Below, in pieces: positions 55,591 to 63,809 of a stretch of DNA of 63,809 bases. The notes below the pieces were generated by a model. It was not told where the DNA came from, searched no databases, and saw nothing but the letters and a program-made list of their open reading frames with translations. A program made the translations under genes and the position numbers. Location: assembly GCA_033852095.1 (NCBI GenBank), contig JAWSVD010000004.1:1-63809 (forward strand), given 5' to 3'. The stretch comes from CALCKW01 sp033852095. GTDB taxonomy: Bacteria; Pseudomonadota; Gammaproteobacteria; CALCKW01. How positions within the stretch are numbered: position 1 is the stretch's first letter; every line of letters starts with the position of its first letter.

Positions 55591-58500
55591 ATGCTGATTC
55601 TCCCCGGCGCGACCGCGCACTCCGCCTTCCGTATCGATGCCCTGCTCAAGCAATGCCACAGCTTGGGCCAGTCGGTCACAGCGATACGCTCGCGCTTTGT
55701 CTACTTTATTCAGCCCGAGGGTGAGCTCAGCAGCGAGCAAAGCAACCGCATCGCCGAGTTACTGGACGCAGAGTCTCAGCCCTACACAGCCAACGAAGGC
55801 GCACTGTGGGTATTGCCACGACTCGGCACCCAGTCGCCCTGGTCGTCAAAAGCGTCTGATATCTTCCGCAATTGCGGCCTGCCCGTGTCGCGGGTCGAGC
55901 GCGGCATCGAATTCGTGCTCGAAGGCGATTGGCAGGCGGCCGATGTAGCGCCCGCGCTGCACGACCGCATGACGGAATCCCTGCTCACCGATCCCGCTCC
56001 TTTTGCCCATCTCTTTGACGAGCACAGCCCCAAGGCGCTCTCTCGCATAGCGCTCTCCACCGGGGGCAGAGCCGCGCTGGAAAGCGCCAATGTGCGACTC
56101 GGCTTGGCATTGTCCGAGGACGAGATCGACTACCTGGTCGAGAGCTACGGTGCGCTGCCGCGCAGCCAAGACCCAAGCGACGCCGAGCTGATGATGTTCG
56201 CCCAGGCCAACTCCGAGCACTGCCGCCACAAGATATTTGGCGCCGATTGGGTGATCGACGGCGAAACGCAAGAGAAGGGCTTGTTTGCGATGATCCGCAA
56301 CACCCACGCGCTCAACCCCGGCGGCGTGCTCAGCGCCTACAGTGACAATGCCGCCGTGATCACGGGACATGACGCCAAGCGCCTGCTCGCTGACCCGGCA
56401 ACGGGCACTTACCAGCGCTTCGAAGAACCCGCGCACATCCAGATCAAAGTCGAGACCCACAACCACCCGACGGCGATTGCACCCTTTGCAGGGGCTGCCA
56501 CCGGCAGTGGCGGCGAGATTCGCGACGAGGGTGCCACGGGCACCGGCTCCAAGCCCAAGGTGGGCCTGTGCGGCTTTACTGTCTCTAACCTGCGCATCGA
56601 CAGCTTGACTCAGCCCTGGGAAGAGCGCGACCACGGCAAGCCCGAGCGCATCGCCTCGGCGCAGCAGATCATGCTCGAAGGCCCCATAGGCGCGGCCGCT
56701 TTCAACAACGAATTTGGCCGTCCCAACTTGGCGGGCTACTTCCGCAGTTTTGAGGACGACGTGCGCTTTAATGATCGCTCCGAGCTGCGCGGCTTCCACA
56801 AACCCATCATGATCGCCGGCGGCATGGGCAATGTACGCCCCATGCAAGTGCTGAAAAACGGCTTTGGCCCAGGCGTCCCCTTGGTAGTGCTCGGCGGCCC
56901 GGCCATGTTGATTGGTCTGGGCGGCGGTGCTGCCTCTAGCGTCGCCAGCGGGCAGGGCGATGCCGAGTTGGATTTCGCCTCCGTGCAGCGCGGCAACCCC
57001 GAGATGGAGCGCCGCTGCCAAGAGGTTATAGACCGCTGCATCGCCTACGGTGAGGCCAATCCCGTGCTGTCCGCGCACGACGTGGGCGCGGGCGGCTTGT
57101 CCAATGCCTTCCCCGAGCTGGTGCACGACGCCGATTTGGGCGCGCGTTTTGAGCTGCGCAATATCCCCAGCGCGGAGGCTGGCATGACGCCGCTGGAGAT
57201 CTGGTCCTGCGAAGCGCAAGAGCGCTACGTGTTCGCCATCGACCCCGCGCGACTGGATGCTTTCATCGCCCTGTGTGAGCGCGAGCGCTGCCCCTACGCC
57301 GTGGTCGGAGAATCCACCGACGACGGCCAGCTGCACGTGGGCGATCAGATCTTGGGCGAGAGCCCTGTCGACATCCCCATGGACCTGCTGCTGGGCAAGG
57401 TGCCCAAGATGACCCGCACAGTAGAGCGCGCCAGCTACGGCGGCGCCGCGCTGGACACCTCATCCATAGCGCTCAACGAAGCCATCGAGCGCGTATTGCA
57501 ACTGCCGTCCGTCGCCAGCAAAAACTTCCTCATCACTATTGGTGATCGCAGCATCACCGGCATGGTCGCGCGTGATCAAATGGTCGGCCCCTGGCAGATC
57601 CCCGTGGCCGATGCCGCGGTGACTTTCAACGACTTTGACTGCAAAGACGGCGAAGCCATGGCCATGGGCGAGCGCAGCCCCATCGCGCTGGTCGATCCCG
57701 CGGCCTCTGCACGCATGGCCATTGGCGAGGCACTCACCAATATCTGTAGCGCACCCGTGGGCGACATCCGCGGCATCAGCCTCAGCGCCAACTGGATGGC
57801 TGCTTGCGGACACCCTGGCGAGGACGCCGCACTGTTCGACGCGGTATACGCCGTGGGCATGGAGCTGTGCCCCGCGCTGGGTGTCAACATCCCCGTGGGC
57901 AAAGATTCCCTGTCGATGAAAACCCACTGGCAGCAAAACGGTGATCAGCGCGTCATGGCTTCACCGATGTCGCTGGTCGCCACTGCTTTCGCCGCCACCC
58001 GTGATTCAGCTCGCACCCTGACACCGCAACTGCAACCGCGCCTCGACGCACCGCTGCTGTTGGTCGACTTGGGTGCCGGTAAAAACCGCACCGGCGGTTC
58101 CGCACTGGCGCAGGTCTACAACCAAATCGGCGACGTGGCACCAGACCTAGACGACGCCGCCGCCTTTGTGGCCTTTTTCACGACAGTGCAAACATTAATA
58201 GACGACGGTGCGCTGCTGGCCTACCACGACCGCAGTGACGGCGGCCTGCTGGCCGCCGCGGCCGAGATGGCATTCGCGGGCAACTGCGGGCTCGACCTAG
58301 ATGTAGAAGCGCTGGGCGATGACGCCATCAACGCGCTCTTCAATGAAGAGCTAGGTGCGCTGATGCAAGTATCAGTCGAACACCTAGAGCAGGTGCAAAC
58401 TGCATTTGAAGAGGCGGGGCTCGGGCATTGCCTGCACACACTGGGCGCTCCCAACCACAGCCGTGAACTGCGCATTAGCAGTGGCGACAAAGCACTCTAC

Positions 58501-59436
58501 AACGCTGGCATCGGCAAATTGCTCGGCCTGTGGTGGTCAACCTCACACGCCATGCAGCGCCTGCGCGACAACCCAGACTGCGCCGACCAAGAGCTGCACA
58601 CGGTTCTCGACTGCGAAAACCCAGGCTTGCAAACACGCCTCAGCTTCGATGCCAATGACGACGTAACTGCACCCTACATCAACAGCGGCGCTCGACCCGC
58701 GGTTGCCATCTTGCGCGAGCAGGGCGTCAACGGCCAGATCGAAATGGCCGCTGCCTTCGACCGTGCCGGTTTCGAAACCCTCGACGTGCACATGTCTGAC
58801 TTGTTCGCCGGGCGTGTCAGCCTTGATCAAGTCAAAGGCCTCGTGGCCTGTGGTGGCTTCAGCTACGGCGACGTGCTCGGAGCCGGTGCTGGCTGGGCGC
58901 GAAGTGCCCTCTACAACGACGCACTGCGGGATCAGTTCCAAACATTCTTTGAGCGCGAAGACAGCTTCGGTCTCGGCGTCTGTAACGGCTGCCAGATGAT
59001 GTCGCACCTCGCGCCACTCATCCCCGGTGCCGATCACTGGCCCACCTTCCACCGCAATGCTTCAGAGCAGTTTGAAGGCCGCGCCAGTCTGGTCGAGATA
59101 CAAGAGAGCAAGTCCATCCTGTTGCAAGGCATGGCGGGCAGCGTCATTCCTGTCGCCGTGGCGCACGGGGAAGGGCGCGTGGTTGGAGCGACAGGCAAGA
59201 GCTGCCTGCGCTACGTGGACAACAGCCTCAATGCCACTGAGACTTATCCGGCTAACCCCAATGGCTCACCTGAAGGGGCTACGGGTTATACCAATGGAGA
59301 TGGGCGGTTTACGATTATGATGCCGCACCCTGAGCGGGTGTTTAGGACTGCGCAGATGAGTTGGGCGCCGGAGGGGTGGGGTGAGGACAGTCCGTGGATG
59401 CGGATGTTTCGCAATGCTCGGGTTTGGGTTGGGTAG
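55591..59436 (+). CDS. purL: Phosphoribosylformylglycinamidine synthase (large single-chain PurL)
   Basis: The 1281-residue enzyme converts FGAR, glutamine and ATP to FGAM in purine synthesis. It has the N-terminal PurS-like domain (LILPGATAHSAFRIDALL), the linker, two AIRS-like synthetase halves (ANSEHCRHKIF, KVETHNHPTAIAPF, SAHDVGAGGLSNAFPEL) and the C-terminal glutaminase with its nucleophile in GVCNGCQMM and histidine in MMPHPERV. The single-chain form and length match gamma- and betaproteobacteria. I start at ATG 55591 because E. coli PurL similarity begins there. It stands alone. Confidence 0.96.
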   Translation: MLILPGATAHSAFRIDALLKQCHSLGQSVTAIRSRFVYFIQPEGELSSEQSNRIAELLDAESQPYTANEGALWVLPRLGTQSPWSSKASDIFRNCGLPVSRVERGIEFVLEGDWQAADVAPALHDRMTESLLTDPAPFAHLFDEHSPKALSRIALSTGGRAALESANVRLGLALSEDEIDYLVESYGALPRSQDPSDAELMMFAQANSEHCRHKIFGADWVIDGETQEKGLFAMIRNTHALNPGGVLSAYSDNAAVITGHDAKRLLADPATGTYQRFEEPAHIQIKVETHNHPTAIAPFAGAATGSGGEIRDEGATGTGSKPKVGLCGFTVSNLRIDSLTQPWEERDHGKPERIASAQQIMLEGPIGAAAFNNEFGRPNLAGYFRSFEDDVRFNDRSELRGFHKPIMIAGGMGNVRPMQVLKNGFGPGVPLVVLGGPAMLIGLGGGAASSVASGQGDAELDFASVQRGNPEMERRCQEVIDRCIAYGEANPVLSAHDVGAGGLSNAFPELVHDADLGARFELRNIPSAEAGMTPLEIWSCEAQERYVFAIDPARLDAFIALCERERCPYAVVGESTDDGQLHVGDQILGESPVDIPMDLLLGKVPKMTRTVERASYGGAALDTSSIALNEAIERVLQLPSVASKNFLITIGDRSITGMVARDQMVGPWQIPVADAAVTFNDFDCKDGEAMAMGERSPIALVDPAASARMAIGEALTNICSAPVGDIRGISLSANWMAACGHPGEDAALFDAVYAVGMELCPALGVNIPVGKDSLSMKTHWQQNGDQRVMASPMSLVATAFAATRDSARTLTPQLQPRLDAPLLLVDLGAGKNRTGGSALAQVYNQIGDVAPDLDDAAAFVAFFTTVQTLIDDGALLAYHDRSDGGLLAAAAEMAFAGNCGLDLDVEALGDDAINALFNEELGALMQVSVEHLEQVQTAFEEAGLGHCLHTLGAPNHSRELRISSGDKALYNAGIGKLLGLWWSTSHAMQRLRDNPDCADQELHTVLDCENPGLQTRLSFDANDDVTAPYINSGARPAVAILREQGVNGQIEMAAAFDRAGFETLDVHMSDLFAGRVSLDQVKGLVACGGFSYGDVLGAGAGWARSALYNDALRDQFQTFFEREDSFGLGVCNGCQMMSHLAPLIPGADHWPTFHRNASEQFEGRASLVEIQESKSILLQGMAGSVIPVAVAHGEGRVVGATGKSCLRYVDNSLNATETYPANPNGSPEGATGYTNGDGRFTIMMPHPERVFRTAQMSWAPEGWGEDSPWMRMFRNARVWVG

Positions 59437-59493
59437 GTTGATTACTCGCCTGTTCTGTGGCGTAGTAGTCTGACTAGCGACAAAGGAATGCTT

Positions 59494-59763
59494 ATGCCTT
59501 CAATATCCATGTTTTATGGGCTGATTGTTTATATGTATTTTATGGACAACCGGCAGCACAAACTCCCGCATATTCACGTCAAGTACCAAGGCGATGAAGT
59601 GGTTGTACAGATTCCCGACGGCACCATTCTGGAAGGCAATATTCCTAACCCCAAAATGAAGCTACTTCAGGCTTGGGTAGAGCTGCATCAAGATGAGCTG
59701 ATGGCCGATTGGGATCTCGCGGTTGCTGGCGAGCAGCCTTACAAAATTGAGCCTTTGAGGTAG
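59494..59763 (+). CDS. DUF4160 protein
   Basis: The 89-residue protein begins MPSISMFYGLIVYMYF and carries PHIHVKY, the hallmark of DUF4160. AAAGGA ends seven bases before ATG 59494, which favours this start over ATG 59488. It is followed four bases later by a DUF2442 gene; the two families are commonly paired and have been suggested to act as small toxin-antitoxin-like modules, but the biochemistry is not settled. Confidence 0.88.
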   Translation: MPSISMFYGLIVYMYFMDNRQHKLPHIHVKYQGDEVVVQIPDGTILEGNIPNPKMKLLQAWVELHQDELMADWDLAVAGEQPYKIEPLR

Positions 59764-59767
59764 TGAT

Positions 59768-60028
59768 ATGAATCCGCGTGTGAAGAGTGTTGAGGCTTTG
59801 TCAGATTTTAAGCTACAAGTTCAGTTCAGCAATGATGAGCTGGGTGTTTATGATTGCTCGCATTTACTGGATTTTGGCGTCTTTAAAGAGCTTCAGGAAG
59901 TGAGCTATTTTCAGAGAGTGGCTGCTGTCGACGGTACTGTGTGCTGGCCTAATGAGCAGGATATTTGCCCGGATACTGTTTATTTGGATTCAGTGAAGAT
60001 CGCTCGTGGTTCGCTTAAGGTTGGGTAG
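59768..60028 (+). CDS. DUF2442 protein paired with DUF4160
   Basis: The 86-residue protein has the DUF2442 pattern: VEALSDFKLQVQFSNDELGVYD at the start, LLDFGVFKELQEVSYF in the middle and WPNEQDICPDTVYLDS near the end. GAGGT seven bases ahead of the ATG is a good ribosome-binding site. Two further DUF2442-like sequences lie downstream (60031 and 61001), both broken, so this is the only intact copy. Confidence 0.88.
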   Translation: MNPRVKSVEALSDFKLQVQFSNDELGVYDCSHLLDFGVFKELQEVSYFQRVAAVDGTVCWPNEQDICPDTVYLDSVKIARGSLKVG

Positions 60029-60030
60029 TC

Positions 60031-60265
60031 GTGGCTGCTGTTGAAGTTACCCGGATTTCTGCTGACGGTGTTTAATTGCTAACCGGTGGGCGTGAGCTGT
60101 TTATGGCTTATGATGACTTTCCTTGGTTTAAGAATGCGCCAGTTGGGCAGGTAATGAATGTTGAGGAGCCTTCGGCTGGGTGTTTTTATTGGCCTGAGCT
60201 GGGTGTTGATTTGAGCGTGGAGGTCCATTGAGAGTCCTGAGGATTATCCATTAAGGGCAATGTGA
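60031..60265 (+). pseudogene. Second DUF2442 gene, inactivated by a stop and a frameshift
   Basis: Reading from GTG 60031 gives VEVTRISADGV, then TAA at 60073-60075, then LLTGGRELFMAYDDFPWFKN and YWPELGVDLSVEV, which is clear DUF2442 sequence. The tail IESPEDYPLRAM continues in another frame after about 60225. A stop codon and a one-base shift therefore break the gene. The stop sits where relatives usually have a tryptophan. Confidence 0.8.
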
Positions 60266-60446
60266 GGACTGGCTTTGAGTTTGCCCGTTATAGTATTGCA
60301 GGTTTGTCAGAGGAAGTAGCTCGAAGCTAAGTTCGGCAGCGAAGAATTAGGTGTTTGTTGAAAGCCGTGACATTGTTCGTTTGTTGGACCTGACCCCGGG
60401 TTTCCCTTTCTGGCATACTGAACGCAGCAAACAGTAGGTAGGGTAT
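60266..60446. other. Short intergenic stretch with a degenerate repeat-like motif
   Basis: No gene is seen. The sequence around 60385-60410 (GACCTGACCCCGGGTTTCCC) looks like the CTGACCCC elements often found beside REP-associated transposases, but only one copy is visible. GGTAGGG before 60447 is the ribosome-binding site of the next gene. Confidence 0.4.
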
Positions 60447-60671
60447 ATGGAACATCAAAGAATCACTTTAGATCCAGATAAGCGTGGCGGAAAGCCCTGC
60501 ATTCGCAACTTGCGCATTACCGTTTACGACGTGCTTGCTCAGTTTGCCGCAGGTGTCAGCCAGTCCGAAATACTCGAAGACTTCCCAGAGCTGGAAGAGC
60601 AAGACATTAGCGCTTGCTTGTCTTTTGCTGCTGACCGCGAGCACCGCGTCACAGGCATTCAGGCCGTATGA
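60447..60671 (+). CDS. DUF433 antitoxin-like protein
   Basis: The 74-residue protein has the DUF433 pattern: GGKPCIRNLRITVYDVL, then SQSEILEDFPELEEQDISACL. Members are DNA-binding antitoxin-like partners of DUF5615 PIN-like proteins. Its stop overlaps the start of the next gene (ATGA at 60668), which is typical for toxin-antitoxin pairs. Confidence 0.9.
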   Translation: MEHQRITLDPDKRGGKPCIRNLRITVYDVLAQFAAGVSQSEILEDFPELEEQDISACLSFAADREHRVTGIQAV

Positions 60672-61001
60672 AGCTGTTACTCGACGAGAACTTATCTCGT
60701 CGAGTAGTGCATCTGTTGGTCACCGATTTCCCCGGCACTACTCAAATTGCGCTGCAGGGCATGGAGCAGGCGTCCGACAGCGAAATTTGGCAATTCGCCC
60801 GCGACAACGACTTCGTTATTGTGACAAAAGATGCCGATTTTTATGAATTGAGTGCTTTTGCACGGCGCGCCCCCTAAAGTTATTTGGCTGAAGACAGGCA
60901 ATGTAGCTAAGGCTGAGATCGTCAGTGTTTTGCTGGGGAATCGAGAGGCTATTGAAGAGGCTCTAGCGTCGATCGTGGTGAATTGTGTTGAGCTGTATTG
61001 A
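60668..61001 (+). pseudogene. DUF5615 PIN-like toxin gene interrupted by a frameshift
   Basis: The first frame gives MKLLLDENLSRRVVHLLVTD and IVTKDADFYELS (the PIN-like acidic residues), then ends at TAA near 60875 as a 69-residue product. A +1 shift near 60854 restores family sequence HGAPPKVIWLKTGNVAKAEI and runs to TGA 60999-61001. One extra G in AGTGCTTTTG explains it. The intact gene would encode about 110 residues, the normal length. The shift could be real decay or a sequencing error. Confidence 0.85.
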
Positions 61002-61245
61002 TGGCATTGACTACCAGTGAGCCATGGCCACTCGCGCAGAACGTCAAATGTGATGATGAGTCGCTGATTGTTGAGGTGCTGGATGGGCGGGTTATTTCTG
61101 TGCCTTTGATTTGGTTTCCATTGTTGGTTGAGGCAATGCTGAGCAGCGCGGGAACTGGGTGCTTCTTGGGGATGGTGAGGGGGTGCATTGGCCGGAGCTG
61201 GATGAGGACTTGAGTGTTGCTGGGTTGTTGGCTGGGGTTCGGTGA
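61001..61245 (+). pseudogene. Third DUF2442 gene, interrupted by a frameshift
   Basis: ATG 61001 overlaps the toxin stop by one base. The first frame gives DDESLIVEVLDGRVISVPLI, typical DUF2442. After about 61136 another frame continues AEQRGNWVLLGDGEGVHWPE and DEDLSVAGLLAGVR to TGA 61243-61245. One missing base explains the break. The form ending in DLSVAGLLAG is a second DUF2442 subgroup, distinct from the copy at 59768. Confidence 0.82.
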
Positions 61246-61347
61246 AAATAGAGTTTGTTAAAGCTTTACGATTAGTTCTGACCTTGCTACAAGTTTTTAG
61301 TGTGAATTTTATATTTGGCTGGAATAATATTCAGCGAGGATTTTTTA

Positions 61348-63141
61348 GTGGATGAGGTATTGGTTCAAGTAACAGCGAGTGTGATAAATCACCAGATCGA
61401 TGGTGTTACTTCCAGGCTTTCAGGAGAAATCAAGTCTTTTTGGATGCAGCACTTAGCATCTTTTAGAAAATATATTAATAGTGCTAACAAAAGGTACGAA
61501 GTGACGAAAACGCTACTGTATAAAGATCAAGCAGTGCCGCTTCGTGATCTATATGTAGGCACTGGCTTAAGGCGAGGGCGTAAAGAAGTAACAGAGATTG
61601 AGTTTGTTGAACAGCTTTTACAGGGAAACCGGTGTTTGGTAAGTGCAACAGCAGGCGCAGGGAAATCTTTTTTTTCAAAATGGTTGTTTTTAAAAATTCT
61701 TTCAACAAAAAATTCTATTCCGTTAATTATAGAACTTCGAAATTTGAATGGTACTGGCCTCGGTTTTATTGATTATCTTATAAGTGACTTAAAGAGCAAC
61801 TTCGAAATATCGATGACATCAAGTGAACTTATAAAGCTTATCGAGAGCGGAAAATTCACATTAATACTCGATGGATATGATGAATTAACAGCTGAAAGAA
61901 TCAATGCAGTGAACTCTGAGCTGCTTTCACTTGAAGTGCCTTTCGCTGAGTCCTCTATCGTAATAACGACTAGACCTGGTGGTGAAAATATAGAGTATTT
62001 ATCTGGTTTCACTACGTATCAAGTGCTGCCACTTAAGCTTTCTCAAGCAATATCTTTAGTTAAAAAGCTTAAATATGATGAGAAAGTAAAAAAATCGTTT
62101 CTTCTTAACTTAGAAAATGAGCTTTTCAATAAACACAAAGATTTCCTGTCAAATCCACTACTACTTACCATTATGTTAATGACGTATGGTGATTTGGCTG
62201 AAATTCCTTCCAAAATGCACATTTTCTATGAGCAGGCGTTCGATACATTATTTTATCGCCACGATTCGTCGAAAGGTATGTATCGTCGAGAGCTTAAGTG
62301 TCAGCTCGCCATCGATGATTTTAAAGGTATATTGTCTTGTGTTTCAGCATCTAGTTACATCCGAGGGCAAGTTACACTAACAAATACTGACTTGGTTGCG
62401 TTTATAAGAAAAGCGAAACAAACAGCTAATGTTAATAAGCTAAATCCAAGAAAATACATCGATGATTTGGTGCAGTCGGTCTGTTTGTTGTTAGAGGATG
62501 GTACAAAGTACACATATAACCATAGAAGTTTCCAAGAGTATTTCGCTGCACTTTTCTTGATTCAGATTCCAACCGAAAGAAAAACGGAGGTTTATAAGCG
62601 ATTCCTTAGCAAAGAGGGAACAGATAATGCGCTTTCACTTGCTTTTGAAATGAACCAATCAATGGTCGAGAGAGAATTTGTGAAACCAATGCTGGAATCA
62701 CTTTTGGAAGTTTCAACTACACCTGAGGCATTAATCTGCGCTTGTATGTCTGGTATAAATTTAGAACGTCGAGTGAAAAGTCGAATGGTTGATGGCAAGC
62801 GCGTCAAACAACTCGGTATGCCAACATACCGTGTGTTAGATGAAACGGATTATTGGAAGTTTCAAATATATGTAGAACACATGTATCAAAAAGAAGCTAA
62901 GAAGCATATAAAATTCGGGGTGTTAACAAAAAAATCATTTGTTGAAGAGTTTGGCAAACTTGAATATCGCGAAACAATTGACTTCGAAAATGAATTATGT
63001 CCAATATCCAGTTCAAAATTGGAAAGACTCGGTATAACGGAGGTTAGCAAAAATCGTCTCGAGTTTCTTCACTGGTTAATTAAAGACATTAATGTTAGAG
63101 AGCAGCGCACTGGTGACTCAAACCTTGAAACTTGGTTGTAG
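61348..63141 (+). CDS. NACHT-domain NTPase, candidate antiphage protein
   Basis: The 597-residue protein has a helical N terminus (residues 1-95), then a NACHT domain with Walker A AGAGKS (residues 102-107) and Walker B LILDGYDEL (residues 172-180), and downstream PLLLTIML and the NACHT-associated HRSFQEYFAALFL. The C-terminal 150 residues match nothing I know. GTG 61348 is the likely start because GAGGA lies eight bases before it. Base use is far more AT-rich than in the rest of the window, a sign of recent transfer. Bacterial NACHT proteins are known in antiphage defence as STAND-type sensors; that role here is inference. Confidence 0.9.
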   Translation: MDEVLVQVTASVINHQIDGVTSRLSGEIKSFWMQHLASFRKYINSANKRYEVTKTLLYKDQAVPLRDLYVGTGLRRGRKEVTEIEFVEQLLQGNRCLVSATAGAGKSFFSKWLFLKILSTKNSIPLIIELRNLNGTGLGFIDYLISDLKSNFEISMTSSELIKLIESGKFTLILDGYDELTAERINAVNSELLSLEVPFAESSIVITTRPGGENIEYLSGFTTYQVLPLKLSQAISLVKKLKYDEKVKKSFLLNLENELFNKHKDFLSNPLLLTIMLMTYGDLAEIPSKMHIFYEQAFDTLFYRHDSSKGMYRRELKCQLAIDDFKGILSCVSASSYIRGQVTLTNTDLVAFIRKAKQTANVNKLNPRKYIDDLVQSVCLLLEDGTKYTYNHRSFQEYFAALFLIQIPTERKTEVYKRFLSKEGTDNALSLAFEMNQSMVEREFVKPMLESLLEVSTTPEALICACMSGINLERRVKSRMVDGKRVKQLGMPTYRVLDETDYWKFQIYVEHMYQKEAKKHIKFGVLTKKSFVEEFGKLEYRETIDFENELCPISSSKLERLGITEVSKNRLEFLHWLIKDINVREQRTGDSNLETWL

Positions 63142-63161
63142 CATAGGAAGTTAAAAGGAAG

Positions 63162-63190
63162 TTAAAAGAGACAGGCACTGGAAAGAAAGC
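63162..63190 (+). repeat. Dispersed repeat, copy 1
   Basis: The shared core is GAGACAGGCACTGGAAAGAA preceded by TTAAAA. Weaker similarity to copy 2 continues for about 60 bases (TTTGGTTTTGGCTT near 63222). It starts 21 bases after the NACHT stop codon. Confidence 0.85.
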
Positions 63191-63361
63191 GTTCTGATGC
63201 GAATGATTGCTTTTTCTCAGTTTGGTTTTGGCTTGTCCGGTGGTTTTTCAACGGATCACGGTGATCTGTATCTGAACTGAAGCGATGGCGTCGGGGTGAG
63301 GGCGTGCGGGGTTGTTGGGTGTTGATGGCGCGGTGTTTTGTTTGTCGCGGGCTTGTTTGCT

Positions 63362-63589
63362 TTAGCCAGAGCCGGCTTTTAGTCTAGGCCGGCGATGTTG
63401 ATGTTCGCTGCTGGCCCAGAGGCCGAAGGCTGTTTCGAAGTTGAGCGCGATGTCTTCCCATGTGTCGGGATCGATGTTGAGGCGCTTGAGAATCGGTGGC
63501 AGGGTGTCGTCTATCTTGCCGCGTTTGTCTTGGCGGACGATGCGACCAGTGGCTTCGAGGAGTTTAAACAAATTAAAAGAGACAGGCAC
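63362..63589 (-). pseudogene. Transposase C-terminal remnant
   Basis: The minus-strand frame reads ATGRIVRQDKRGKIDDTLPP and ILKRLNIDPDTWEDIALNFE. This resembles the C-terminal end of a Y1/RAYT-like transposase family whose members end in (D/E)WTGR..R.DKRG..P...PPIL.RL. The N-terminal catalytic part is missing because the frame starts within repeat copy 2. It is probably a truncated leftover. The family call rests on memory of the motif. Confidence 0.55.
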
Positions 63590-63602
63590 TGGAAAGAAAA
63601 GC
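63573..63602 (+). repeat. Dispersed repeat, copy 2
   Basis: It carries the same core GAGACAGGCACTGGAAAGAA preceded by TTAAAA. The following bases (GATTTGGTTTTGGCTTCTTTT to about 63660) extend the similarity to copy 1. It overlaps the 5' edge of the transposase remnant. Confidence 0.85.
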
Positions 63603-63667
63603 TTTTCACATGTTTGATGGCTTGTTCTTGATTTGGTTTTGGCTTCTTTTGCGGGTTTTCAGAACTA

Positions 63668-63696
63668 TTAAGAGAGACAGGCACTGGAAAGAAAGC
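63668..63696 (+). repeat. Dispersed repeat, copy 3
   Basis: The core GAGACAGGCACTGGAAAGAA is intact and preceded by TTAAGA in place of TTAAAA. It lies 66 bases after copy 2. The last 113 bases of the window show nothing further I can name. Confidence 0.85.
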
Positions 63697-63809
63697 GGTT
63701 ACGAGCGTTGTCAAGATAGTTGACCGTTTTATCTATGCGACTTCTTTAAGTTTCTCGTCCGGTTTATCCGTTTTAGTCTCAGGGTTCAACCCAGGGCAAC
63801 CGCATCAAA

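Noticed and set aside
55846..57336. 496-codon minus-strand frame opposite purL
   Set aside because: The plus strand encodes conserved PurL motifs throughout; the antisense frame has no domain.
63162..63696. CRISPR array
   Set aside because: Only three copies at very unequal spacing (over 380 and about 65 bases) with no cas genes; a dispersed mobile repeat fits better.
1..63809. tRNA and rRNA genes
   Set aside because: Only the tRNA-like part of ssrA shows a T-arm signature; no other tRNA or rRNA pattern was seen by eye.

Overview
The window reads as chromosome of a GC-rich, Gram-negative, aerobic gammaproteobacterium, probably marine. The grounds are a BamA/TamA-like outer-membrane barrel, RND efflux, a TRAP transporter, an E. 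coli-type Dld, a tmRNA whose tag reads ANDDNYAMAA, a GlyGly-CTERM-type sorting tail and a 1281-residue single-chain PurL. I cannot assign a genus. The window starts inside a gene and ends in repeat-rich, decayed DNA.

Region 1 (1-20.0 kb, + strand) is a biosynthetic cluster. A giant NRPS, cut by the left edge, reads (C)-A1-T1-C2-A2-T2-E-C3-A3-T3-E-C4-A4-T4. Both epimerisation-like domains have lost a histidine of the HHxxxD motif. A3 has the ten-residue code VDWVISLADK, which I recall as the beta-alanine code, and A4 has the close relative VDWLVSLGDK. Next come a translationally coupled free-standing condensation-like protein with no active-site histidines, a kynurenine-3-monooxygenase-like flavoprotein, an MFS exporter and a type II thioesterase. 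No terminal thioesterase or reductase domain is visible, so how the peptide is released is open.

Region 2 (20.2-31.6 kb, - strand) holds a five-gene peptide-type ABC importer (DppABCDF-like) with an intrinsic terminator between the binding-protein gene and the permease genes. A LysR regulator lies downstream of it, and an RND pump with its adaptor lies upstream.

Region 3 (32-42 kb) contains a selenium module (SelD fused to an NDH-2-like oxidoreductase, plus the tRNA selenouridine synthase SelU). Divergent from it is a basic-amino-acid-type ABC importer, followed by an outer-membrane barrel protein and AMP nucleosidase.

Region 4 (42.7-51.5 kb) has an orphan receiver protein and ssrA (tmRNA) with a recognisable promoter and terminator. 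It also has a D-lactate module: a FadR-type regulator divergent from a TRAP transporter with a fused QM subunit, followed by dld. ArfB, the tmRNA back-up rescue factor, and type I asparaginase follow.

Region 5 (52-59.4 kb) has a secreted lipoprotein, a copper-radical oxidase of the galactose/glyoxal oxidase type with PPC and GlyGly-CTERM tails, and purL.

Region 6 (59.5-63.8 kb) is an accessory island. It holds an array of small DUF4160/DUF2442/DUF433/DUF5615 genes, three of them broken by small lesions, then a markedly AT-rich NACHT NTPase (a candidate defence gene), three copies of a dispersed repeat and a transposase remnant.
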